DNA from: Micromonospora arida
Lineage (GTDB): Bacteria; Actinomycetota; Actinomycetes; Mycobacteriales; Micromonosporaceae
NCBI RefSeq assembly: GCF_003857035.1
Contig: NZ_QGSY01000167.1
Coordinates: forward strand, 1 to 64,000
Direction: 5' to 3'
Length of the DNA: 64,000 nucleotides
The stretch's first letter is position 1; each line of letters begins with the position of its first letter. The notes beneath the pieces were generated by a model that worked only from the letters and a program-made list of their open reading frames with translations, searched no databases and was not told the origin of the DNA. The position numbers and the translations under genes are program-made. Positions 1 through 8,754 of the stretch are shown piece by piece.

Positions 1-58
1 GGCGGGGCAGTGACCCTCAAGGCAGGCAAGTCCGTCAATAGTCACGGCGGTCGAAGTG

Positions 59-87
59 TTGACGCTCCCGTAGCACATCAGTAATCT
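59..87 (+). promoter_or_regulatory. Sigma-70-type promoter for the glucanase gene
   Basis: TTGACG at 59-64 and TAATCT at 82-87 are separated by exactly 17 bases. This is close to the vegetative consensus and among the better -35/-10 pairs noticed in the window. The start of transcription would fall near base 94, inside the palindrome at 86-98. Confidence 0.55.
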
Positions 88-98
88 TTGGACCAAAG
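86..98. promoter_or_regulatory. Palindromic operator candidate CTTTGG-A-CCAAAG
   Basis: A perfect 6-bp inverted repeat with a one-base centre overlaps the 3' end of the -10 box and the expected transcription start. The position suits a repressor, and sugar-responsive LacI- or ROK-type repressors commonly control actinobacterial polysaccharide hydrolases in this way. No regulator gene is adjacent inside the window, so the identity of any binding protein is unknown. Confidence 0.4.
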
Positions 99-153
99 TA
101 ACGCAAGATTTTGACAAAGAGATGCACGCTTCTGTGCATGCTCTCGGAAGATT

Positions 154-180
154 CAACGGGCCTCCTGGGGAGGCCCGTTG
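154..180. terminator. Perfect 12-bp hairpin in the leader
   Basis: CAACGGGCCTCC at 154-165 and its exact complement at 169-180 enclose a 3-base loop. No T-run follows. It either ends transcription arriving from outside the window or acts as an attenuator inside the leader of the glucanase gene, because it lies downstream of the promoter at 59-87. Confidence 0.5.
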
Positions 181-349
181 ATGGTCGTACCCGTCTGGTG
201 TTTCCAGGACGAGCGGCGCCCTCGCGCCGCGCGTACCACCCCGTCTCTCTCGACACCGGCCCGCTCGCGTCGGCCGGCGCTGCACCGCCGCACCCCCACC
301 CCCGTGGTCCAGCCACCGCGGCAACCGTCCCCCGACGACAAGGACAGTG

Positions 350-3300
350 ATGAGACGAACGAATCTGTTCAGGATGGTGGCGGCGACGGCCGCCGCCGCG
401 CTGATCGCGACGGCCGGGGCGACCGCCCTCACGAACCCGGCCTCCGCCCGCCCGGCCGACCCGGCCGCCGCACCGAACACCGGCTTCGCCCCGGCGGCCA
501 CCAACCTCGCCCAGGGCCGTCCCACCCAGGAGAGCGGCCACGCCGACGTCTACGACTCGTCGAAGGTCGTCGACGGCAACGCGGGCAGCTACTGGGAGAG
601 CGTCAACAACGCGTTCCCGCAGTGGGTGCAGGTCGATCTCGGCTCGTCGCAGAGCGTCAACCAGGTCATCCTCAAGCTGCCGACCAGCGGTTGGGGGACC
701 CGCACGCAGACGCTGAGCGTGCGGGGCAGCACCGACGGTTCGTCCTTCACCGATCTGGTCGGGTCGCAGACGTACACCTTCAACCCGGCGAGCGGCAGCA
801 CCGCAACGATCAACTTCAGCTCGACCTCCACCCGCTACGTCCGGATCACCATCACCGCCAACAGCGGCTGGCCGGCCGGGCAGCTCTCCGAGCTGGAGGT
901 GTACGGCAGCGGCGGCACCACCCCCGACACCACCGCGCCGAGCGTCCCGGGGACGCTGTCGCACAGCACGTCGGGCAGCACGATCACGCTCAACTGGGGG
1001 GCCTCCACCGACTCCGGTGGCAGCGGGCTCGCCGGCTACAACGTCTACCGGGGCGGCAGCCTGATCGCGACGCTGGGCACCGTCCTCACCTACCAGGACA
1101 CCCAACCGGCGACGGCCACCGTGTCCTACTACGTCCGGGCCCGCGACGGGGCCGGCAACCTCTCCGGCAACAGCAACACCGTCACCCGGACCGGCAGCAA
1201 CCCGCCCGCCTGCACGAACGTGGCACAGGGCAAGAGCATGACGGCGAGCGGCTCCACCTTCAGCTTCACCCCGGACAAGGCGAACGACGGGCAACTCTCC
1301 ACCTACTGGGAGGGCGCGGCGAGCTACCCGCAGAACCTGACCGTGGCGCTGGGCGCGAACCACTCCATCTCCGGTGTCACGGTGAAGCTCAACCCGGACC
1401 CGTCCTGGGGCACCCGTACCCAGACCATCCAGGTCCTCGGTCGCGACCAGGCGTCGTCGGCGTACACCAGTCTGGTGTCGGCGGCGGCCTACCAGTTCGC
1501 CCAGGGCAGCAACGTGGTGACCATCCCGGTCACCGCGACCACCGCGGACGTGCAGTTGCGGTTCACCGGCAACACCGGCGCCCCGTCCGGCCAGGTGGCC
1601 GAGCTTGAGGTGTGCGGCACCCCGGCGCCCAACCCGGATCTGGTCGTCAGCTCGGTGACCTGGTCGCCCACGTCGCCCAGCGAGGTCTCCCCGGTCACCC
1701 TCTCGGCCGTGGTGCAGAACATCGGTTCGGCCGCCGCCGGTGCGACCACTGTCAACTTCAGCCTGGCCGGCGCGGTCGTCGGCAACGCCTCGGTGGGCAC
1801 GCTCGCCGCGGGCGCCTCGACCACCGTGTCGTTCAACGCCGGTACGCGGCCGATGGGCAGCTACGCCGTCTCGGCGGTGGTCGACCCGGCGAACACGATC
1901 GTCGAACAGAACAACGGCAACAACAGCTTCACGGCCGCATCACCGCTGGTGGTGGCGCAGGCCCCGGGCCCCGACCTCCAGGTGCTCAGCATCGCCTCGA
2001 ACCCGCCGAACCCGGCCGTCGGGGCGTCCGTCACCTTCACCGTGACGGTCCGCAACCGGGGCACCACCGCGACCGGCACGACCACTGTCACCCGGCTGGT
2101 GGCGGGCAGCACCACGCTCAACACCAACACCGCCTCGATCGCCGCCGGCGCGACGGTCACCGTGGCCGTCAGCGGCACCTGGACCGCCACCAGCGGCGGC
2201 GCCACCATCACCGCCACCGCCGACGCCACCAACGTGGTCGCCGAAACCAACGAGACCAACAACGCGTTCACCCAGTCGATCGTGGTCGGTCGTGGGGCCG
2301 CCGTCCCGTACGTCTCCTACGAGGCGGAGGCCGGCCGTTACCAGGGCACGCTGCTGGAGGCCGACCCGCTGCGTACGTTCGGGCACACCAACTTCGCCAG
2401 CGAGTCCTCGGGGCGCAAGTCGGTACGGCTCAACAGCACCGGCCAGTTCGTCGAGTTCACCTCTGCCAACCAGGCCAACTCCATCGTGGTGCGTAACTCC
2501 ATCCCGGACGCGCCCGGTGGCGGCGGCATCGAGGCGACCATCAGCCTCTACGTCAACGACGTCTTCTCCCGGAAGTTGACCCTGTCGTCGAAGCACAGCT
2601 GGCTCTACGGCAACACCGACGGGCCGGAGGCGCTGACCAACACCCCGCAGGCCGACGCCCGGCGGCTCTTCGACGAGTCGAACGCGCTGCTGGCGCAGTC
2701 GTACCCGGCCGGCACCCGGTTCAAGTTGCAGCGCGACTCGGGTGACACCGCCTCCTTCTACGTCATCGACATGATCGACCTGGAGCAGGTGGCGGGGCCG
2801 GCGAGCCAGCCGGCCGGTTGCACCTCGATCACCTCGTACGGCGCGGTCCCGAACGACGGGCTCGACGACACCGCCGCGATCCAGCGGGCGGTGACCGACG
2901 ACCAGAACGGTGTCATCAGCTGCGTCTGGATCCCGGCCGGGCAGTGGCGGCAGGAGCAGAAGATCCTGACCGACGACCCGCTGAACCGGGGCATGCACAA
3001 CCAGGTCGGCATCAGCAACGTCACCATCCGGGGCGCCGGCATGTGGCACTCGCAGCTCTACACGCTGACCGAGCCGCAGAACGTGGTGGGCGGCATCAAC
3101 CACCCGCACGAGGGCAACTTCGGCTTCGACATCGACAAGAACACCCAGATCTCCGACATCGCCATCTTCGGTTCCGGCCGGATCCGGGGCGGGGACGGCA
3201 ACGCCGAGGGTGGCGTCGGTCTGAACGGTCGCTTCGGCACCGGCACGAAGATCAGCAACGTCTGGATCGAGCACGCCAACGTGGGTGTCTGGGTGGGCCG

Positions 3301-4036
3301 CGACTACGACAACATCCCCGACCTGTGGGGGCCGGCCGACGGGCTGGAGTTCAGCGGCATGCGGATCCGCAACACGTACGCCGACGGCATCAACTTCAGC
3401 AACGGCACGCGCAACTCGCGGGTGTTCAACTCGTCGTTCCGCACCACCGGTGACGACGCGCTCGCCGTCTGGGCCAACCCGTACGTCAAGGACCGCAACG
3501 TCGACATCGCCCACGACAACCACTTCGTCAACAACACCATCCAGCTGCCCTGGCGGGCCAACGGCATTGCCATCTACGGCGGCTACGACAACTCGATCGA
3601 GAACAACCTGATCTACGACACCGCGAACTACCCGGGCATCATGCTGGCGACCGACCACGACCCGCTGCCGTTCTCCGGCACGACGCTGATCGCCAACAAC
3701 GGGCTCTACCGCACCGGCGGCGCGTTCTGGAACGAGGACCAGGAGTTCGGTGCCATCACGATCTTCCCGGCCACCAGGGACATCGTCGGGGTCACCATCC
3801 GAGACACCGACATCATCGACTCCACGTACGACGGCATCCAGTTCAAGAACGGTGGCGGCAACATCCCGAACGTCGCCATCACCAACGTGCGGATCGACAA
3901 ATCCGTCAACGGTGCCGGAATCCTCGCGATGAGCGGCGCGCGTGGTAACGCCAACCTGACGAACGTGACAATCACCAACTCGGCCGACGGCAACATCGTC
4001 ATCCAGCCGGGCTCGCAGTTCGTCATCACTCCCTGA
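350..4036 (+). CDS. Secreted GH87-like alpha-1,3-glucanase with discoidin, FN3, CARDB and CBM modules
   Basis: Extracellular polysaccharide hydrolase of 1228 residues, predicted to attack alpha-1,3-glucan (fungal wall or dental mutan type polymer). A Sec signal peptide covers about residues 1-38. Modules in order: discoidin/F5-8C (50-190), fibronectin III (192-282), second discoidin (287-424), two CARDB domains (428-535, 541-648), a CBM6/35-like domain (653-815) and a right-handed beta-helix catalytic domain (820-1228). In the helix Asp1012 and the pair Asp1035-Asp1036 are spaced like the three catalytic aspartates that I recall for GH87 enzymes. ATG at 350 is preferred to GTG at 347 because AAGGA at 340-344 is correctly spaced only for the former. 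The exact substrate is inferred; a pectate-lyase-fold enzyme of another specificity is the alternative. Confidence 0.82.
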   Translation: MRRTNLFRMVAATAAAALIATAGATALTNPASARPADPAAAPNTGFAPAATNLAQGRPTQESGHADVYDSSKVVDGNAGSYWESVNNAFPQWVQVDLGSSQSVNQVILKLPTSGWGTRTQTLSVRGSTDGSSFTDLVGSQTYTFNPASGSTATINFSSTSTRYVRITITANSGWPAGQLSELEVYGSGGTTPDTTAPSVPGTLSHSTSGSTITLNWGASTDSGGSGLAGYNVYRGGSLIATLGTVLTYQDTQPATATVSYYVRARDGAGNLSGNSNTVTRTGSNPPACTNVAQGKSMTASGSTFSFTPDKANDGQLSTYWEGAASYPQNLTVALGANHSISGVTVKLNPDPSWGTRTQTIQVLGRDQASSAYTSLVSAAAYQFAQGSNVVTIPVTATTADVQLRFTGNTGAPSGQVAELEVCGTPAPNPDLVVSSVTWSPTSPSEVSPVTLSAVVQNIGSAAAGATTVNFSLAGAVVGNASVGTLAAGASTTVSFNAGTRPMGSYAVSAVVDPANTIVEQNNGNNSFTAASPLVVAQAPGPDLQVLSIASNPPNPAVGASVTFTVTVRNRGTTATGTTTVTRLVAGSTTLNTNTASIAAGATVTVAVSGTWTATSGGATITATADATNVVAETNETNNAFTQSIVVGRGAAVPYVSYEAEAGRYQGTLLEADPLRTFGHTNFASESSGRKSVRLNSTGQFVEFTSANQANSIVVRNSIPDAPGGGGIEATISLYVNDVFSRKLTLSSKHSWLYGNTDGPEALTNTPQADARRLFDESNALLAQSYPAGTRFKLQRDSGDTASFYVIDMIDLEQVAGPASQPAGCTSITSYGAVPNDGLDDTAAIQRAVTDDQNGVISCVWIPAGQWRQEQKILTDDPLNRGMHNQVGISNVTIRGAGMWHSQLYTLTEPQNVVGGINHPHEGNFGFDIDKNTQISDIAIFGSGRIRGGDGNAEGGVGLNGRFGTGTKISNVWIEHANVGVWVGRDYDNIPDLWGPADGLEFSGMRIRNTYADGINFSNGTRNSRVFNSSFRTTGDDALAVWANPYVKDRNVDIAHDNHFVNNTIQLPWRANGIAIYGGYDNSIENNLIYDTANYPGIMLATDHDPLPFSGTTLIANNGLYRTGGAFWNEDQEFGAITIFPATRDIVGVTIRDTDIIDSTYDGIQFKNGGGNIPNVAITNVRIDKSVNGAGILAMSGARGNANLTNVTITNSADGNIVIQPGSQFVITP

Positions 4037-4040
4037 TCGA

Positions 4041-4090
4041 CACGGTTCAGGTGAAGTCGGGGTGTCCGCACGCTGCGGGCACCCCGACTT
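4041..4090. repeat. Family A repeat, copy 1 (GTCGGGGTGTCC hairpin)
   Basis: Directly after the glucanase stop codon comes a CGACACGGTT segment followed by AAGTCGGGGT (4054-4063) and its exact complement ACCCCGACTT (4081-4090). It probably serves as the transcription terminator of the glucanase gene. The same lead-in and stem recur at 4747-4802, and a degenerate form at 12803-12857. Confidence 0.65.
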
Positions 4091-4205
4091 CCGTGCTGTC
4101 GGTCGGCGTACGCGACAGCAAGGACCGGCACGGACCCGTGCTGACCTTCACCACCACGGCCTGGACGGCCTTCGTCACGTTCACGGCGGTGAGCCGGCCC
4201 GTGCA

Positions 4206-4706
4206 ATGATCAAGGCCGGCTCGCCGGGGGGAAGGCTGACAATCAGGATGGGTGTCGTCACGACCGGGCTCTGCCTCGCCGTACCTGCTCTGTTCGTGCT
4301 CTGGTGGTGGGGCCGACCTCTGCTCACCGGCCGATGGAAGACTCCGGGCTGGTTCGTCGCGACGGCCGGGCTGTCGATCGTCGCCACCGCTGTCACGTGG
4401 TTCCTCGGGGCGTTCGCGGGTTCCTCCATGAGCTCGGAGGAGTCCTGCCAACAGGCCGGCGTCAGCTACGACAGTGCCTACCGCGCCGCGCACTGGCGTG
4501 AGTCGTCGAGGTGGTTCCCCCTCCACGATCGATGCAACGCCACCTACGACCTGGTGCCCGCCTGGGTCAACCCGGCCCTGGTGCTGCTGCCCCTGCTGGC
4601 CGTCCTCTGCATCGGCGTAGCGGTCTGGCTGGCCGTCGTGCGGCACCGGACCACGACGAGTCCAGCGTCGGCCCGCAGATCTTGGACACTTTCCGTTCTG
4701 CCTTGA
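4206..4706 (+). CDS. Small three-TM membrane protein of unknown function
   Basis: A 166-residue protein that I do not recognise. Hydrophobic segments lie near residues 17-37, 48-72 and 120-145. Between the second and third lies an about 45-residue, presumably extracytoplasmic loop with two cysteines (in SCQQAG and DRCNAT) that could form a disulfide. The start is uncertain: ATG at 4206 lacks a good ribosome-binding site, and ATG at 4248 (152 residues) is an alternative behind a GGGGGAAGG tract. The last residues and the stop codon are encoded by the left arm and loop of the palindrome at 4675-4727, so the C-terminal tail may have been altered by that element. Confidence 0.5.
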   Translation: MIKAGSPGGRLTIRMGVVTTGLCLAVPALFVLWWWGRPLLTGRWKTPGWFVATAGLSIVATAVTWFLGAFAGSSMSSEESCQQAGVSYDSAYRAAHWRESSRWFPLHDRCNATYDLVPAWVNPALVLLPLLAVLCIGVAVWLAVVRHRTTTSPASARRSWTLSVLP

Positions 4707-4727
4707 CGGAAACTGTCCAAGATCTGC
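4675..4727. repeat. Family B palindrome, copy 1 (AGATCTTGGACA)
   Basis: Two 21-base arms, GCAGATCTTGGACAcTTTCC and its partner, pair perfectly except for one C-C mismatch, around a 9-base loop. It overlaps the end of the membrane protein gene and could terminate its transcript. A second copy lies at 11589-11637 with the mismatch as G-G, meaning that copy is inserted in the opposite orientation. Confidence 0.7.
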
Positions 4728-4746
4728 ACGCGCGACGACCCTGCTT

Positions 4747-4802
4747 GATCGACACGGTTTTAAGGAAGTCGGGGTGTCCGGTTGCCACGGATGCCCCGAC
4801 TT
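4747..4802. repeat. Family A repeat, copy 2
   Basis: The lead-in GATCGACACGGTT (4747-4759) is followed by AAGTCGGGGTGTCCG (4766-4780) and a complementary arm (4788-4802) whose only deviations are two G-T wobbles. It is nearly identical to the element after the glucanase gene 700 bases upstream and may end transcription ahead of dxr. Confidence 0.65.
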
Positions 4803-4952
4803 TCTTGAACCCGAGTTGATCATGGACCGCGACGGCGCGCTGGTGCCGGGCCAGCGTCGTGTTCGGTGACGGGTTGATTGGGTGACGGCTGGCGGAGGGG
4901 GAGGGCTGAGGCTCCCAGCGGGCGTGCAGCGACGGTGGGGGAGAATGGCCCC

Positions 4953-6164
4953 GTGACTTCCCCCCGCGATCTTGTTCTGCTCGGGTCCACAGGTTCGATC
5001 GGTACACAGGCCATCGACATCGTTCGGCGTAACCCGGACCGGTTCCGGGTGGTCGCCGTGGGCGCGGGCGGCGGCAACGTCGAGCTGCTCGCCGCGCAGG
5101 CCCTCGAACTGGGCGTCGAGGTGGTCGGAGTGGCGAAGGCCTCCGCCGCGCAGGACCTGCAACTGGCGTTCTACGCCGAGGCGAGCCGGCGTGGATGGGC
5201 CACCGGTGACTTCAAGCTTCCCAAGATCGTGGCCGGTCCGGACGCCATGACCGAGCTGGCGCAGTGGCCGTGCGACATCGTGCTCAACGGGGTGGTCGGC
5301 TCGCTGGGCCTCGCTCCTACGCTGGCCGCGCTGCGCGGTGGTCGTACTCTCGCGTTGGCCAACAAGGAGTCGCTCGTGGCCGGCGGCCCGCTGGTCAAGG
5401 CCGCGGTGACGCGGCCGGGGCAGATCGTTCCGGTCGACTCGGAGCACTCGGCGCTGGCCCAGTGTCTGCGCTCCGGTTCGCGCGGCGAGGTGCGTCGGCT
5501 GATCGTCACGGCCAGCGGCGGCCCGTTCCGGGGTCGGGGGCGCGACGAGTTGACGCAGGTCACACCCGAGCAGGCCCTCGCGCACCCGACCTGGAACATG
5601 GGGCCGGTCGTCACGATCAACTCAGCCACCATGGTCAACAAGGCCCTTGAGGTGATCGAGGCGCACGAGTTGTTCGACGTGCCCTACGCCGACATCGTCG
5701 TGATGGTGCACCCGCAGTCGGTGATCCACTCGATGGTCGAGTTCGTCGACGGGTCGACGATCGCCCAGGCCAGCCCACCGGACATGCGGCTGCCCATCGC
5801 GCTCGGCATCGGCTGGCCGGACCGGGTGCCCGAGGCCGCCACCGCCGTGGACTGGACGGCCGCGCACACCTGGGAGTTCGCGCCGCTCGACGACGCGGCG
5901 TTCCCGGCCGTCGCGCTGGCCAAGGCCGCCGGGGAGGCCGGGCGTAGTCGCCCGGCGATCTACAACGCGGCGAACGAGGAGTGCGTGGCCGCGTTCGTGG
6001 CGGGCCGGCTGCCGTTCCTCGGCATCGTCGACACCCTCGAACGCGTGTTGGAGGAGGCTCCGGACTTCGACGAACCAGGTACCGTCGAGGACGTGCTCGC
6101 GGCCGAGTCGTGGGCACGCGCGCATGCGCAGGAGATCATCGCGGGTTCGGTGGAAGGAGCTTGA
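4953..6164 (+). CDS. dxr: 1-deoxy-D-xylulose-5-phosphate reductoisomerase
   Basis: Converts 1-deoxy-D-xylulose 5-phosphate to 2-C-methyl-D-erythritol 4-phosphate with NADPH, the committed step of the MEP isoprenoid pathway in the cytoplasm. The 403-residue length is normal. GSTGSIG at 11-17 is the NADPH-binding loop, NKES at 137-140 and the DSEHSA segment belong to the metal and substrate site, and NAANEE sits near the C-terminus. GTG at 4953 is chosen because the family's N-terminus begins just before the GSTGSIG loop; GAGAAT at 4941-4946 lies six bases before it, so the gene may be leaderless, while a GGGGGAG tract offers a weak ribosome-binding site. Its TGA overlaps the ATG of the next gene, and ispG follows, so two MEP-pathway genes are in one operon. 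Confidence 0.97.
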   Translation: MTSPRDLVLLGSTGSIGTQAIDIVRRNPDRFRVVAVGAGGGNVELLAAQALELGVEVVGVAKASAAQDLQLAFYAEASRRGWATGDFKLPKIVAGPDAMTELAQWPCDIVLNGVVGSLGLAPTLAALRGGRTLALANKESLVAGGPLVKAAVTRPGQIVPVDSEHSALAQCLRSGSRGEVRRLIVTASGGPFRGRGRDELTQVTPEQALAHPTWNMGPVVTINSATMVNKALEVIEAHELFDVPYADIVVMVHPQSVIHSMVEFVDGSTIAQASPPDMRLPIALGIGWPDRVPEAATAVDWTAAHTWEFAPLDDAAFPAVALAKAAGEAGRSRPAIYNAANEECVAAFVAGRLPFLGIVDTLERVLEEAPDFDEPGTVEDVLAAESWARAHAQEIIAGSVEGA

Positions 6165-7414
6165 TGTCGTACCTGCTCGGGGTGGTCCTCTTCGCCCTGG
6201 CCATTCTCATCTCGGTGAGTCTGCACGAGGCGGGGCACCTGCTGACCGCCAAGGCGTTCGGGATGAAGGTCACCAAGTACTTCGTCGGTTTCGGCCCCAC
6301 CATCTGGTCGTTCAGGCGCGGCGAAACCGAGTACGGCCTCAAGGGCATCCCCCTCGGCGGCTTCTGCAAGATCGTCGGGATGACCCCGCAGGACGACGAC
6401 GTCGAGCCGGGTGACGAGTCGCGCGTGATGTGGCGCTACCCGGTCTGGAAGCGGACGATCGTGATGGCCGCCGGGTCGATCACGCACTTCGCGCTCGCCC
6501 TGGTCACGATCTGGATCCTCGCCGTCTCCGCCGGCCTGCCCAACCCCGACTTCCCGACCACCGACGCGCAGGCCCGCCAGGAGCCCGCCGTCATCCAGCT
6601 CAGCGAGTGCGTGGTGCCGGAGAACGCGGTGCGGGCGTGCACCTCCGCCGACGCGGCCAGCCCGGCCGCCCAGGCGCAGTTGAAGAACGGCGACCGGATC
6701 ACCTCGATCAACGGCACCCCGGTCAACTCCTACGGCGACCTGCTCACCACGCTGCGCAGCCTCAAGCCGGGTGACACCGCGCAGATCGCGTACGTCCGCG
6801 ACGGGCAGCCGGCCACCACCAGCACGGTGCTCGCACAGACCCAGCGTCCGCCGCTGGACAACCCGACCGGTGCCGCCGCCCCGGTGGCCGCGCTCGGCGT
6901 CGGGCTCGTCCCCAGCACGCCCACCCGCGTGACGTACGGTCCGGTCGGCGCCTTCGGCGCCACCGCCAACTTCACCGGCGACCTGGCCGTCGGCACCGCC
7001 CAGGCGCTCCAGCGCCTCCCGCAGAAGGTCCCCGCCCTATGGACGGCCCTCACCGGTGGTGAACGCGACATCGACACCCCGATCAGCGTGGTCGGCGCCA
7101 GCCGACTCGGCGGCGAGGCGGTCGAGAACAACGCCTGGCTGGTCTTCTTCATGCTGTTCGTGTCGCTGAACTTCTTCATCGGCGTGTTCAACCTGCTGCC
7201 GCTGCTGCCGGTGGACGGCGGCCACATCGCCATCGCCTGGTTCGAGCGGGCCCGCTCCTGGGTCTACGCCCGGATCGGCCGGACCGACCCCGGCCGGGTG
7301 GATTACCTCAAACTGATGCCCTTCACGTACGCGGTGATCCTGATCGGTGGCGCGTTCACGCTGCTGACCATCGCCGCGGACGTCGTCAACCCGATCACGC
7401 TCTTCTCAAGGTGA
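6164..7414 (+). CDS. rip1: Site-2 intramembrane zinc protease (Rip1/RseP family)
   Basis: Membrane metalloprotease of the M50 family that cuts transmembrane anti-sigma factors and other single-pass substrates during regulated intramembrane proteolysis. The 416-residue protein has the zinc motif HEAGH at residues 21-25 in its first membrane helix, a single PDZ domain at about 150-240, and the second active-site motif NLLPLLPVDGGH at about 342-353 in a later helix. Start and stop codons of this gene and dxr overlap in TGATG, so translation is coupled. The dxr-rip1-ispG order is the same as in M. tuberculosis (Rv2870c-Rv2868c, from memory). The mycobacterial symbol is used; rseP would be the proteobacterial equivalent. 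Confidence 0.94.
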   Translation: MSYLLGVVLFALAILISVSLHEAGHLLTAKAFGMKVTKYFVGFGPTIWSFRRGETEYGLKGIPLGGFCKIVGMTPQDDDVEPGDESRVMWRYPVWKRTIVMAAGSITHFALALVTIWILAVSAGLPNPDFPTTDAQARQEPAVIQLSECVVPENAVRACTSADAASPAAQAQLKNGDRITSINGTPVNSYGDLLTTLRSLKPGDTAQIAYVRDGQPATTSTVLAQTQRPPLDNPTGAAAPVAALGVGLVPSTPTRVTYGPVGAFGATANFTGDLAVGTAQALQRLPQKVPALWTALTGGERDIDTPISVVGASRLGGEAVENNAWLVFFMLFVSLNFFIGVFNLLPLLPVDGGHIAIAWFERARSWVYARIGRTDPGRVDYLKLMPFTYAVILIGGAFTLLTIAADVVNPITLFSR

Positions 7415-7423
7415 GTGCCTGAA

Positions 7424-8596
7424 GTGACCGCAATCAGTCTCGGTATGCCCGCCGTGCCGCCCCCGCCGCTCGCTCCCCGTCGGGCCAGCCGCCAGATCAT
7501 GGTCGGTTCGGTTCCGGTCGGTGGTGGTGCGCCGGTCTCCGTGCAGTCGATGACCACGACCCTCACCTCCGACATCAACGCGACCCTTCAGCAGATCGCC
7601 GAGCTGACCGCGTCCGGGTGCCAGATCGTCCGGGTGGCGGTGCCGTCCCAGGACGATGTCGAGGCGCTGCCCGCGATCGCCAAGAAGTCGCAGATCCCGG
7701 TGATCGCCGACATCCACTTCCAGCCCAAGTACGTCTTCGCCGCGATCGACGCCGGCTGCGCGGCGGTCCGGGTCAACCCGGGCAACATCCGGCAGTTCGA
7801 CGACAAGGTCAAGGAGATCGCTCGTGCCGCGGGGGCGGCGGGGGTGCCGATCCGGATCGGCGTCAACGCCGGGTCGCTGGACAAGCGTCTGCTGAGCAAG
7901 TACGGCAAGGCCACCGCCGAAGCGCTTGTCGAGTCGGCGCTGTGGGAGTGCTCGCTGTTCGAGGAGCACGGCTTCCGCGACATCAAGATCTCGGTCAAGC
8001 ACAACGACCCGGTCGTGATGATCCGGGCGTACCGGCAGCTCGCCGAGCAGTGCGACTACCCGCTGCACCTCGGCGTCACCGAGGCCGGGCCGGCGTTCCA
8101 GGGCACCATCAAGTCGGCGGTCGCCTTCGGCGCGCTGCTGGCCGAGGGGATCGGCGACACGATCCGGGTGTCGCTGTCCGCCCCGCCGGTCGAGGAGATC
8201 AAGGTCGGCAACCAGATCCTGGAGTCCCTCGGTCTGCGTGAGCGGGGCCTGGAGATCGTCTCGTGCCCGTCCTGCGGCCGGGCCCAGGTGGACGTCTACA
8301 AGCTCGCCGAGGAGGTCACCGCCGGCCTGGAAGGGCTGCCGGTGCCGCTGCGGGTCGCCGTCATGGGCTGCGTGGTCAACGGTCCGGGCGAGGCCCGGGA
8401 AGCCGACCTCGGTGTCGCCTCCGGCAACGGCAAGGGCCAGATCTTCGTCAAGGGGCAGGTCGTCAAGACGGTGCCCGAGGCGCAGATCGTGGAGACCCTG
8501 ATCGAGGAGGCGCTGCGGATCGCCGACGAGATGGGCGCCGAGCTCCCCGAGGAGCTGCGCGGGCTGGTCACCGGCCCGACCGTCACCGTGCACTGA
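7424..8596 (+). CDS. ispG: 4-hydroxy-3-methylbut-2-enyl diphosphate synthase (flavodoxin/ferredoxin)
   Basis: Iron-sulfur enzyme making HMBPP from methylerythritol cyclodiphosphate, the penultimate MEP-pathway step. The protein has 390 residues with a TIM-barrel N-terminal part and the [4Fe-4S] ligands Cys281, Cys284, Cys316 and Glu323 ([12 protein letters not shown]). GTG at 7424 is preferred to GTG at 7415 because the AAGGTGAG tract at 7408-7415 is spaced correctly for it. It lies 9 bases behind rip1 and is almost certainly cotranscribed. A strong hairpin terminator follows. Confidence 0.97.
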   Translation: MTAISLGMPAVPPPPLAPRRASRQIMVGSVPVGGGAPVSVQSMTTTLTSDINATLQQIAELTASGCQIVRVAVPSQDDVEALPAIAKKSQIPVIADIHFQPKYVFAAIDAGCAAVRVNPGNIRQFDDKVKEIARAAGAAGVPIRIGVNAGSLDKRLLSKYGKATAEALVESALWECSLFEEHGFRDIKISVKHNDPVVMIRAYRQLAEQCDYPLHLGVTEAGPAFQGTIKSAVAFGALLAEGIGDTIRVSLSAPPVEEIKVGNQILESLGLRERGLEIVSCPSCGRAQVDVYKLAEEVTAGLEGLPVPLRVAVMGCVVNGPGEAREADLGVASGNGKGQIFVKGQVVKTVPEAQIVETLIEEALRIADEMGAELPEELRGLVTGPTVTVH

Positions 8597-8608
8597 TTTT
8601 CCATGTGG

Positions 8609-8646
8609 AAAAGCGGCCGTTCCCCGTGCGGGGAACGGCCGCTTTT
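8609..8646. terminator. Rho-independent terminator after ispG
   Basis: A perfect 17-bp stem (8609-8625 with 8630-8646) carries a GTGC loop, begins with AAAA and ends with TTTT. It can work in both directions and is the best intrinsic terminator in the window. On the far side lies the convergent PadR gene. Confidence 0.9.
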
Positions 8647-8754
8647 CGTTCGTGCTGATCGTGCGCTTGTGCGGTCGCCTGACGCCTTGGTGCTCGTGCG
8701 CTGTGGCGCGGCCTGGCGTTCTGGTGCGGCCTGTCGTTGTGGTGCGGCCCGGCG

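Larger units (their letters stand above)
1..349. other. Intergenic region before the glucanase gene
   Basis: No convincing gene lies here. The stretch holds a good sigma-70-type promoter (59-87), a palindrome at its -10 end (86-98), a second TTGACA hexamer at 111-116 without a matching -10, a small inverted repeat TGCAC/GTGCA at 123-138, and a perfect 12-bp hairpin at 154-180. If the promoter at 59-87 is used, the messenger of the glucanase gene carries a leader of about 255 nt containing that hairpin. The region upstream of base 1 is unknown, so a gene ending just outside the window cannot be excluded. Confidence 0.6.

Noticed and set aside
111-140. Second promoter starting with TTGACA at 111-116
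   Set aside because: No acceptable -10 hexamer is found 16-19 bases downstream.
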